Source: Candidatus Aminicenantota bacterium
GTDB taxonomy: Bacteria > Acidobacteriota > Aminicenantia > UBA2199
DNA length: 7,203 bases
NCBI GenBank assembly: GCA_030620255.1
Contig: JAUXFB010000062.1
Span: 1 to 7,203 of the forward strand
Reading direction: 5' to 3'
Shown here: piece by piece, positions 1 to 6,548 of the stretch
Layout of the letters: every line of letters starts with the position of its first letter
Position numbering within the stretch: position 1 is the first letter of the stretch
Position numbers and translations under genes: made by a program
The notes under the pieces: generated by a model
The model's input: the letters and a program-made list of their open reading frames with translations, nothing else
Database searches by the model: none
Told to the model about the DNA's origin: nothing

Positions 1-596
1 AGGCTTTATCAATCGATATCAACAAAAAAACCGTTAAAACAAAAAATAATGTTTTCCAATATAAATATTTAATATATTCAATGCCATTAAAAAAGATCTT
101 ACAAATTATTAAACAGAAGGACAATTTTCCCCCACACACAAAATTATCTAATACTTCAACGCTTGTAACAAACATTGTGTTAAAAAAAAAAAGAAAAAAA
201 TTTCATTGGGTATATTTACCAGAAAATAAATTTCCTTTTTACAGAGTAGGTTTTTATCCATCACAGGAAATTCCTGTTTGTTATCTTGAAAAAACAGTAA
301 TTAACAAAATAAAACATAACAAATCTAATCTGCTAAAAGATACAATAATTACTTTAAAAAAATTAAATTTGATTGAGAATAAAAATGAGATTTTATATTT
401 TGACATAAAAGTGATTCCAATTTCTTACATAATTTTTGATAAAAACTGGGAAAATGTGGTACCCCAAACAATAGAAAAATTGAAAAAATTTGGGATCTTT
501 TCAATTGGAAGATATGGGGCATGGAATTATACATCAATGAGCGATGATGTTAAATCAGCAATAATCACAGCAAATACAATAAATTCGCTCTATTAA
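1..596 (+). CDS. FAD-dependent amine-oxidase / protoporphyrinogen-oxidase-like oxidoreductase, C-terminal part (5' truncated by window edge)
   Basis: The reading frame is open from the left edge (first full codon at 3) to a TAA at 594-596, giving 197 residues. The ATG at 81 is internal: the 26 codons before it continue the family pattern, with YKYLIYSMPLKKIL matching the 'Yd.LIsT.PL..l' segment of FAD-dependent amine-oxidase-fold proteins. Further family marks are HWVYLPE (204-224), FPFYRVGFYP (231-260), an Ile/Tyr-rich SYIIFDKNW segment (423-449) and a C-terminal GRYGAW...Y.SM.D block (507-545), which closes over the FAD in protoporphyrinogen-oxidase and UDP-galactopyranose-mutase-like enzymes. 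The N-terminal Rossmann GxGxxG motif should lie upstream, outside the window. The usual SMED reads SMSD here. The substrate cannot be told; relatives are often annotated as protoporphyrinogen oxidase without proof. No signal peptide or membrane segment is visible in this part. The gene is convergent with gyrA and probably unrelated to it. Family call fairly sure, function unsure. Confidence 0.75.
   Translation, partial: ALSIDINKKTVKTKNNVFQYKYLIYSMPLKKILQIIKQKDNFPPHTKLSNTSTLVTNIVLKKKRKKFHWVYLPENKFPFYRVGFYPSQEIPVCYLEKTVINKIKHNKSNLLKDTIITLKKLNLIENKNEILYFDIKVIPISYIIFDKNWENVVPQTIEKLKKFGIFSIGRYGAWNYTSMSDDVKSAIITANTINSLY
182..192 (+). repeat. Homopolymer run of 11 A inside the oxidoreductase gene
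   Basis: Eleven A residues are followed by G and seven more A (194-200), encoding KKKRKK in a loop before the HWVYLPE motif. The frame is intact across the run, since family motifs lie on both sides in the same frame. Such runs favour polymerase slippage and sequencing indels. Confidence 0.8.
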
Positions 597-613
597 AAGA
601 GAACCTGAAAATA

Positions 614-3073
614 TTAAATCGAGTTTGAATTATCTACATCTATTTTAACTTTATCAAGAGAAACAAGCTTATCTTCAGATTTAAGATTAAGAACCTTTAC
701 ACCCTGAGTAGCTCTACCTTGGGATCTAATTTTTGAACTATGTTGTTTATTTAATATTCCATTCTTAGAAGATAAAATAATATCATCATTTTCACCCAAA
801 GTGATAAGCCCAATAACTTTTCCCAATCTTTCATTTAATTTCATATTGATCAATCCTTTTCCGCCCCTTCTTTGCAATCTGTAAAGAGATGCATCTGATT
901 TTTTACCAATTCCATTTTCAGTAACTGTTAAAATATACTTTTGATCTCCTATAATTATATCTGCACCAACAAGAAAGTCACTTTTATTCAACTTAATTCC
1001 ACGCACACCCCTTGCACTTCTACCCATTTCTCTAACATCCTGTTCACTAAATTTTATTGCCTTTCCCAAATTACTGCCCAGTATAATTTCACTATTGCCA
1101 TCAGTAATTTGAGCTTCAAAAAGTAAGTCATCTTCATCAACATTTGCAGCTATTATACCATTGACCCTTGGCCTTGAGAATGCAGCAAGAGATGTCTTTT
1201 TCACATATCCCTTTTTTGAGAATAGCATGATATATTTATCAGAAGAGAACTCTTTAACATTAATTACAGAGCAAACTATTTCTTTTTCATCTATTCCTAT
1301 CAGTCTATTCAAAGGCTTTCCTCTTCCAATTGTATCACCTTCTGGTATATCATAAACCTTCTTCCAAAACATTCTTCCTTTTTGTGTAAAAACAAGAATA
1401 TAATCGTGTGCAGATGCAACAAAAACACGTGATATAACATCTTCTTCTTTAAGACCAAACCCCCTTTTACCCATTGTTCCTCTATTCTGGTTTTTATATG
1501 TACTAAGAGTTGTTCTTTTTATATACCCTTTTTTTGTAAACAATATAACAAAATCTTCATCTTTAATTAGATCTTCAATATCTATATCTTGCAATTCCTG
1601 GTCAATAATTGTTGTTCTTCTCTCATCTTCATACTTTTCGCTTACTTTTATTAATTCATCTTTTATCAAATTTAAAAGCATTCTCTCACTGGATAACAAC
1701 TCATTTAAATAATTAATTAATTTTAATAGATCAATATACTCAGCTTCTAATTTGTCAATTTCAAGTCCTGTCAGTTTATATAACTGCATATCAAGGATTG
1801 CATCAGTTTGCACTAAAGTTAACGGTAATTGATTCATTAAACTTGATCTTGCATTCTCCCTGTTTTTTGAGCCTCTTATTATTTTTATAACCAGATCTAA
1901 TTTATCAAAAGCAATCTTCAATCCTTCAATTATATGTGCCCTGTTTTCAGCTTTCTCTAATTCAAATAAAGATCTTCTCCTAACAATTTCTTTTCTGTGT
2001 CCGAGAAAATAATTGAAGTAGTCTATCAGGTTAAACTGTTTTGGTTGTTGATTTGCTATTGCAAGAAGGTTTATTGAAAATGTAGTTTGTAATTGAGTAT
2101 ATTTAAATAAGTTATTAATAATAACCTCAGGAATATCATCTCTTTTTACTTCAATAACAATTCTCATACCATCTCTATCTGATTCATCACGTAAATCAGA
2201 AATTCCTGTAATTCTTTTGTTTTTAACATTTTTTGCAATATTTTCAATAATTCTTGCTTTATTTGTTTGAAAAGGAATTTCATTGATAATAATCTTTTGT
2301 TTGCCTTTTGGATCAGTTTCAATATTGACTTTTGCTCTAACAATAATTGTACCTCTTCCGGTTTCATAAGCTTGTTGTATTGACTTCTTTCCAAAGATAA
2401 ATCCTCCAGTAGGAAAGTCCGGACCATGTAAAATTTCCAACAATTCTTTAACAGATGCATCTCTATTATCTATATAATAAATAAATGAATCAATTAATTC
2501 TTTTATATTATGAGAAGGGATAGATGTTGCCATACCAACTGCAATTCCTGAACTTCCATTTAATAAAAGTAAAGGCAATAAAGTAGGAAAAATTACAGGT
2601 TCAGTTAAAGAGCCATCATAATTTTCAACAAAATCAACTGTGTTTTTTTCAATATCGTTTAATAGTTCACCTGATATTTTTTTTAAACGAACTTCAGTAT
2701 ATCTCATTGCAGCAGGGGAATCACCATCAATTGAGCCAAAATTCCCCTGACCATCAACTAGAGGATATCTCAATGAAAAATGCTGTGCCATTCTAACAAG
2801 AGTATCATATACAGCAGTATCTCCATGAGGATGATATTTACCAATAACATCACCAACAATACGAGCAGATTTTTTATATGGTTTATTATGATAAGTACCT
2901 GTTTGATATAGAGAGAAAAGTGTTCTTCTATGAACAGGTTTAAGCCCATCTCTCATATCTGGAATAGCTCTCCCAATAATAACACTCATAGAGTAATTCA
3001 AATAAGATGTCTGCATCTCATTTTCAATAGTAACATCCTCTATTTTTTCTTTTATTTCATTTTCTTTATCCAT
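614..3073 (-). CDS. gyrA: DNA gyrase subunit A
   Basis: GyrA cuts and rejoins both DNA strands in the A2B2 gyrase, which introduces negative supercoils using ATP hydrolysed by GyrB. The 819 residues are close to B. subtilis GyrA and shorter than E. coli (875), which has an acidic tail that is absent here. Visible in order: a winged-helix/tower breakage-reunion domain (about 20-490) with [10 protein letters not shown] at 81-90 (quinolone region, Thr86 and Asp90), catalytic Tyr125 after Arg124 in [17 protein letters not shown] at 172-181, [14 protein letters not shown] at 291-304 and a coiled-coil exit gate (about 365-485); then a six-blade beta-pinwheel DNA-wrapping domain (about 505-810). The blade-1 GyrA box is degenerate (QNRGTMG, 529-535), while an exact QRRGGKG sits at 734-740 in the blade-5 position. 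The Asn of the usual PNLLxNG is Leu168. Linkage to gyrB and the gyrase-like blades argue against ParC. The ATG start has a well-spaced Shine-Dalgarno overlapping the gyrB stop, 10 bases upstream. Last gene of the operon. Confidence 0.98.
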   Translation of the reverse strand: MDKENEIKEKIEDVTIENEMQTSYLNYSMSVIIGRAIPDMRDGLKPVHRRTLFSLYQTGTYHNKPYKKSARIVGDVIGKYHPHGDTAVYDTLVRMAQHFSLRYPLVDGQGNFGSIDGDSPAAMRYTEVRLKKISGELLNDIEKNTVDFVENYDGSLTEPVIFPTLLPLLLLNGSSGIAVGMATSIPSHNIKELIDSFIYYIDNRDASVKELLEILHGPDFPTGGFIFGKKSIQQAYETGRGTIIVRAKVNIETDPKGKQKIIINEIPFQTNKARIIENIAKNVKNKRITGISDLRDESDRDGMRIVIEVKRDDIPEVIINNLFKYTQLQTTFSINLLAIANQQPKQFNLIDYFNYFLGHRKEIVRRRSLFELEKAENRAHIIEGLKIAFDKLDLVIKIIRGSKNRENARSSLMNQLPLTLVQTDAILDMQLYKLTGLEIDKLEAEYIDLLKLINYLNELLSSERMLLNLIKDELIKVSEKYEDERRTTIIDQELQDIDIEDLIKDEDFVILFTKKGYIKRTTLSTYKNQNRGTMGKRGFGLKEEDVISRVFVASAHDYILVFTQKGRMFWKKVYDIPEGDTIGRGKPLNRLIGIDEKEIVCSVINVKEFSSDKYIMLFSKKGYVKKTSLAAFSRPRVNGIIAANVDEDDLLFEAQITDGNSEIILGSNLGKAIKFSEQDVREMGRSARGVRGIKLNKSDFLVGADIIIGDQKYILTVTENGIGKKSDASLYRLQRRGGKGLINMKLNERLGKVIGLITLGENDDIILSSKNGILNKQHSSKIRSQGRATQGVKVLNLKSEDKLVSLDKVKIDVDNSNSI

Positions 3074-3080
3074 ATTTTAA

Positions 3081-3086
3081 TCCTCA
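3081..3086 (-). promoter_or_regulatory. Shine-Dalgarno site of gyrA, overlapping the gyrB stop codon
   Basis: On the minus strand TGAGGA contains both the TGA stop of gyrB and a GAGGA ribosome-binding core, 7 bases before the gyrA ATG. The overlap implies coupled translation of the two gyrase subunits, which are needed in equal amounts. Confidence 0.85.
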
Positions 3087-5504
3087 TATGTCAAGATTCT
3101 TTACATTCAAAGCATTCTCAAATATAAAATCCTTTCTTTTACTTGAATCATTACCCATTAAAGTATCAAAAATCACTTCACTTTCAAAAAAATCATTTAT
3201 TTGAACCTTTAAAAGAATCCTATTTTCAGGGTCCATTGTTGTTTCCCACAGTTGAGGAGGGTTCATTTCACCAAGTCCTTTATATCTCTGTATATATAAC
3301 CCCTTTTTTATTTTTTTAAATAAAAATGAAACAAGCTCTTTTTCATCATCAATCTTATAATCATTGCTTCCAATTTTTAAACTGTACGGAGGCTTAGGAT
3401 ACGATTTTAAATCCTCATAAACCTTATTTATTGCAGCAAATAAAGGTCCTGTCAAATAATCCCAATCTATAGATTTCTTTAAAACAACTCCATTTACTTC
3501 ATATTCCATTTCCAAAATATAGGTTGAATATTCTTCATCAAAATTAATTGAAACAGATTTACAACAGCCACTTTCTCTTATTTTTTCAGCTATTTCTTCA
3601 GCTTTATCTCTATTTTTAAAAGTAGCTTCATCTTTTATCAATTCTATCAATTTCTGTGTTATTTTTCTTGGCATACCTCTTTTTGCTATATTTTCAATCA
3701 AAATATTTTTTTTATTTATTAACTTAACTAATTTTACCAATTTTGCGTTCTTCAAGCCCTGCTCTTCATTTCCATTCAAAAATACTACCACTTCACTTCC
3801 AATGATTTTCAATAAATAATTTTCTAACTCTTTTTCATTTTTTAAGTATTTTCTACTCTTACCTTTTCTCACAAGATAGAGTGGTGGTTGTGCAAGGTAT
3901 AAATATCCTTTTTCAATTATAGGTCTCATATGCCTAAACAAGAATGTCATAAATAAAGTTCTAATGTGTGCCCCATCCACATCTGCATCAGTCATTATAA
4001 TAATTTTATGGTACCTTAATTTTTCAACATCAAAATTATCCTCTCCTATTCCTACTCCCAAAGCTGCTATTATTGTTTTTATTTCACTGTTTTCAAGCAT
4101 TTTATGTGTGGTTGCTTTTTCAACATTAAGTATTTTACCTTTTAAAGGTAAAATGGCTTGAAATCTTCTATCTCTTCCCTGTTTTGCTGATCCTCCTGCT
4201 GAATCTCCCTCAACAATATACAATTCACTGTTTTCAGGCTCTTTTGATTGACAATCTGCCAATTTCCCGGGCAAGGTCGTACTTTCGAGCAAGCTTGATT
4301 TTCTAACCAGATCTTTTGCATTCTTTGATGCTTCCCTTGCTTGAGCAGCAATGCATGCTTTATTAATAACAGAGCGTGCAATATTTATATGTTCTTCAAA
4401 ATATTCTTGTAATTTCTCATTTACAAAAGACTCGACTATTCCTTTAACTTCAGAATTTCCAAGTTTTGACTTGGTCTGTCCCTCGAATTGAGGGTTTTTT
4501 AATCTCAATGAAATAATTGCAATAAGGCCTTCTCTAACATCATCTCCAGAAAAATTACCCTTAAAATCCTTTTTTAATAAATTATTTGACTGTGCAAAAT
4601 TATTTATTGTTCTGGTTAAAGCCCCTTTAAATCCAGTAAGATGTGTCCCACCTTCAGTAGTATTGATATTATTGACAAAAGATAAAATATTTTCTGTATA
4701 TGAACTTACATATTGAATAGCAATCTCAATTTCAATAATATCTTTTTTAGTATCTAAATATATAACTCTATCATGAATTCTTTCTCTAGTACCACTTAGA
4801 TATTTTATATATTCTACAATACCACCTCTATAATAAAAGACATCTTTTTTAGAGATCCTTTCGTCTTTCAGAATTATTGTAATTCCTTTATTTAAAAATG
4901 CCAATTCTTTAAGTCTTTTTGCTAAAATATTATAATCATATTCAGTTGCTTCAAATATATCTTCATCAGGCCAGAATGTAATTTTAGTACCTCTTTTTTT
5001 TGTTTTCCCGATCTTTTTAAACTCTGTTACTGGCTTACCTATTTCAAATTTTTGGAAATAAACAGACCCTTCCTTTTTAATTTCAAGATCTAGCCTTGAT
5101 GAAAGTGCATTAACTACAGAAACACCAACACCATGCAGCCCCCCGGAAACCTTATAAGAATCATCATCAAACTTTCCACCTGCATGTAAAGTGGTCATAA
5201 CAACCTGGGCTGCTGACTTACCCTCTTTTTTATGAATATCAACAGGAATACCTCTTCCATTATCTATTACAGTTATTGAATTATCAAAATTAATAATTAC
5301 TTCAATTTTATTACAAAAACCAGCCATTGCTTCATCAATCGAATTATCAACCACTTCATAAACAAGGTGATGTAATCCTGTAGAGCCTGTGCTACCAATA
5401 TACATTGCAGGTCTTACTCTTACAGCTTCAAGTCCTTCCAGAACTTTAATATTTTCTGCTGTATAATTATATTTATCAAATGATGTTAATTCTTTTTCAT
5501 CCAC
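3084..5504 (-). CDS. gyrB: DNA gyrase subunit B
   Basis: GyrB is the ATPase and TOPRIM subunit of DNA gyrase. In its 806 residues the GHKL ATPase domain comes first, with VYEVVDNSIDEA (general base Glu50, Mg-binding Asn54), DNGRGIP at 81-87 and the ATP lid GGKFDDDSYKVSGGLHGVG at 109-127. The transducer domain follows, with QTKSKLGN at 343-350 (ATP-contacting Lys345). The TOPRIM domain has EGDSAGG (Glu432), PLKGKILNVEKA at 453-464 and DADVD (Asp506, 508, 510) for the catalytic metals. A large insertion of roughly 165 residues (about 550-715), typical of Gram-negative GyrB, precedes the tail with QRYKGLGEMNP at 739-749, which contacts GyrA. The position equal to E. coli Arg136 is Lys144. The start is GTG: no in-frame ATG occurs before residue 34, the N-terminus then aligns with the family, and an AAGGAG lies 10 bases upstream. 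The gene begins 4 bases after the recF stop, so translation is probably coupled. No intein is present. Confidence 0.99.
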   Translation of the reverse strand: MDEKELTSFDKYNYTAENIKVLEGLEAVRVRPAMYIGSTGSTGLHHLVYEVVDNSIDEAMAGFCNKIEVIINFDNSITVIDNGRGIPVDIHKKEGKSAAQVVMTTLHAGGKFDDDSYKVSGGLHGVGVSVVNALSSRLDLEIKKEGSVYFQKFEIGKPVTEFKKIGKTKKRGTKITFWPDEDIFEATEYDYNILAKRLKELAFLNKGITIILKDERISKKDVFYYRGGIVEYIKYLSGTRERIHDRVIYLDTKKDIIEIEIAIQYVSSYTENILSFVNNINTTEGGTHLTGFKGALTRTINNFAQSNNLLKKDFKGNFSGDDVREGLIAIISLRLKNPQFEGQTKSKLGNSEVKGIVESFVNEKLQEYFEEHINIARSVINKACIAAQAREASKNAKDLVRKSSLLESTTLPGKLADCQSKEPENSELYIVEGDSAGGSAKQGRDRRFQAILPLKGKILNVEKATTHKMLENSEIKTIIAALGVGIGEDNFDVEKLRYHKIIIMTDADVDGAHIRTLFMTFLFRHMRPIIEKGYLYLAQPPLYLVRKGKSRKYLKNEKELENYLLKIIGSEVVVFLNGNEEQGLKNAKLVKLVKLINKKNILIENIAKRGMPRKITQKLIELIKDEATFKNRDKAEEIAEKIRESGCCKSVSINFDEEYSTYILEMEYEVNGVVLKKSIDWDYLTGPLFAAINKVYEDLKSYPKPPYSLKIGSNDYKIDDEKELVSFLFKKIKKGLYIQRYKGLGEMNPPQLWETTMDPENRILLKVQINDFFESEVIFDTLMGNDSSKRKDFIFENALNVKNLDI
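4132..4154. repeat. Perfect 11-bp inverted repeat inside gyrB
   Basis: The arms ATTTTACCTTT (4132-4142) and AAAGGTAAAAT (4144-4154) are exact reverse complements around a single central base. The repeat falls on the codons for residues 451-458 (ILPLKGKI) of the conserved TOPRIM region, so the amino acids constrain much of it; the perfect symmetry arises from codon choice. It could form an RNA hairpin, though the innermost pairs must open to make a loop. No T-run or promoter gives it a known role. Confidence 0.6.
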
Positions 5505-5508
5505 TTCT

Positions 5509-6540
5509 TTAATTCTCCTTTTTTATTTCTATTGTACGATCAAATCTTAAATTTTCATTAACAGATGTAGCAATAACCTGCATTTCTGGATAATTATTTA
5601 ATAAAAAATCTACATTCTTATTATCAATTGTTGTATCAAAATCATCCACGAGAAAAACAGGATATTCATTTCTAATATCCTTAAAAAATTTTATAAAAGA
5701 AATATATATCATTAATAAACCGATTTTCTTTTCACCTGAAGAATAAAACTTTAAATTTTTACCTTTAAAAACAATATTAAAAACATCTAAATGTGGACCA
5801 ATTAAAGATTTCTTGTAATTTATTTCAAATTCCTTTAAATCTTCTAATTTTTCAAAAAAATAGTCCTCTGAATGTTCTATATTATCTTTAAAAGATGGTT
5901 CATATTCAATAAACAGATCATTATAAAAGTTTTCTCTTATCTTGAAGTTAAGTTTTTTAATAAATTCTTTTCTTATATTCACGATTTTTAAACTTAACTC
6001 ACTTATTATTTTATTCCAACTACTTATTTCCAATAAATTATATTTCGTTTTTAATAAGTGATTTTTTTGCCTTAAGGCTTTATTATAACTCAAAATATAG
6101 TGTATGTAAAGTGAATTAACACCAAATATGTAATTATTTATCAATCTTCTTAAGTAAAGCTTGCTATCAATATAAAGATTGAAATTTGATGATGAAAAAT
6201 AAACAGGATAAAAATATTTATTAATCTCAAATATATTGAGTTTTTTGTTATTTAAAAACAAACTGAATTTATTTTCAGAAAAAATCCCCATCAGATCATT
6301 TTCTCCATACATATTTTTAATATTCATATTTAACTCAAATTCTAAAGAACTATGGTTAATAATGTCAGATTTTTTTACATTTAAAAAAGATTTTCCAAAT
6401 CCAAGAATAAATATTGCTTCCAGAATAGAGGTTTTTCCTGCGCCATTCAATCCATAAATTAAATTCTTTGCCTCATTAAATATAAAATTGCTCTCTATTT
6501 GATTTCTGAAACCTTTGATTTTAAGATTTTTTACAATCAA
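5509..6540 (-). CDS. recF: DNA replication and repair protein RecF
   Basis: RecF is a DNA-dependent ABC/SMC-like ATPase which, with RecO and RecR, directs RecA loading onto gapped single-stranded DNA at stalled forks. The 343 residues are a little short of the usual 360-370. The N-terminus MIVKNLKIKGFRN matches the first strand of the family. Walker A is GLNGAGKT at 30-37, followed by SILEAIFILGFGKSF. A central segment has YLRRLINNYIF and SYNKALRQKNHLLK (about 129-164), equal to the family's RR.fLD and Y...LkqRN.lLk. The ABC signature region is YSSGEKK at 266-272 and Walker B is VFLVDDFDTTID at 295-306. It is divergent: the family GPHRDD reads GPHLDV (248-253) and the D-loop SELD reads TTID. 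Start codon TTG: upstream codons give no better start, and the Shine-Dalgarno-like AGG lies immediately before it, so initiation probably depends on reinitiation after the dnaN stop, 5 bases upstream. Placement between dnaN and gyrB strongly supports the call. Confidence 0.95.
   Translation of the reverse strand: MIVKNLKIKGFRNQIESNFIFNEAKNLIYGLNGAGKTSILEAIFILGFGKSFLNVKKSDIINHSSLEFELNMNIKNMYGENDLMGIFSENKFSLFLNNKKLNIFEINKYFYPVYFSSSNFNLYIDSKLYLRRLINNYIFGVNSLYIHYILSYNKALRQKNHLLKTKYNLLEISSWNKIISELSLKIVNIRKEFIKKLNFKIRENFYNDLFIEYEPSFKDNIEHSEDYFFEKLEDLKEFEINYKKSLIGPHLDVFNIVFKGKNLKFYSSGEKKIGLLMIYISFIKFFKDIRNEYPVFLVDDFDTTIDNKNVDFLLNNYPEMQVIATSVNENLRFDRTIEIKKEN
5515..5520 (-). promoter_or_regulatory. 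Shine-Dalgarno site of gyrB, inside the recF 3' end
   Basis: Reading the minus strand, AAGGAG is followed by 10 bases and then the GTG start of gyrB. The six bases are also the Lys and Glu codons three and two before the recF stop. This strong site decides for the GTG start and suggests that ribosomes finishing recF help start gyrB. Confidence 0.85.
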
Positions 6541-6548
6541 ACCTATTA
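6541..6548 (-). promoter_or_regulatory. dnaN-recF junction: tandem stops and a too-close Shine-Dalgarno-like AGG
   Basis: The minus strand reads TAATAGGT and then the TTG start of recF. TAA and TAG are consecutive dnaN-frame stops. The only purine-rich element, AGG, is one base from TTG, too near for normal use, so recF is probably started by terminating dnaN ribosomes and translated weakly. A start at the following ATT codon cannot be excluded. Confidence 0.5.

Noticed and set aside
81..83. ATG at 81 as the start of the plus-strand gene
   Set aside because: The frame is open to the window edge and the upstream residues (YKYLIYS before MPL) continue the conserved family pattern, so the ATG is internal.
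588..601. CTCT/AGAG hairpin as a terminator
   Set aside because: The stem is only four pairs and no T-run follows on either strand.
2111..2125. GTTATTA/TAATAAC inverted repeat within gyrA
   Set aside because: A 7-bp arm of only A/T-rich repeats coding for VIINN; expected by chance in such AT-rich sequence.
2164..2460. 98-residue minus-strand open frame within gyrA
   Set aside because: It overlaps the well-conserved GyrA breakage-reunion region in another frame and has no recognisable motif or start signal; a shadow frame.
2930..3127. 65-residue plus-strand frame across the gyrB-gyrA junction, hydrophobic in part
   Set aside because: The hydrophobic run is the antisense of Lys/Glu-rich codons of the GyrA N-terminus; low-GC antisense artefact without a Shine-Dalgarno.
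614..5504. ParC/ParE (topoisomerase IV) instead of gyrase
   Set aside because: GyrB carries the large Gram-negative gyrase insertion, GyrA has six pinwheel blades with GyrA-box motifs, and the pair lies next to recF and dnaN as gyrase genes do.
614..5504. Inteins in GyrA or GyrB, which are frequent hosts
   Set aside because: Catalytic motifs are continuous, lengths are normal and no intein splice-site pattern is seen.
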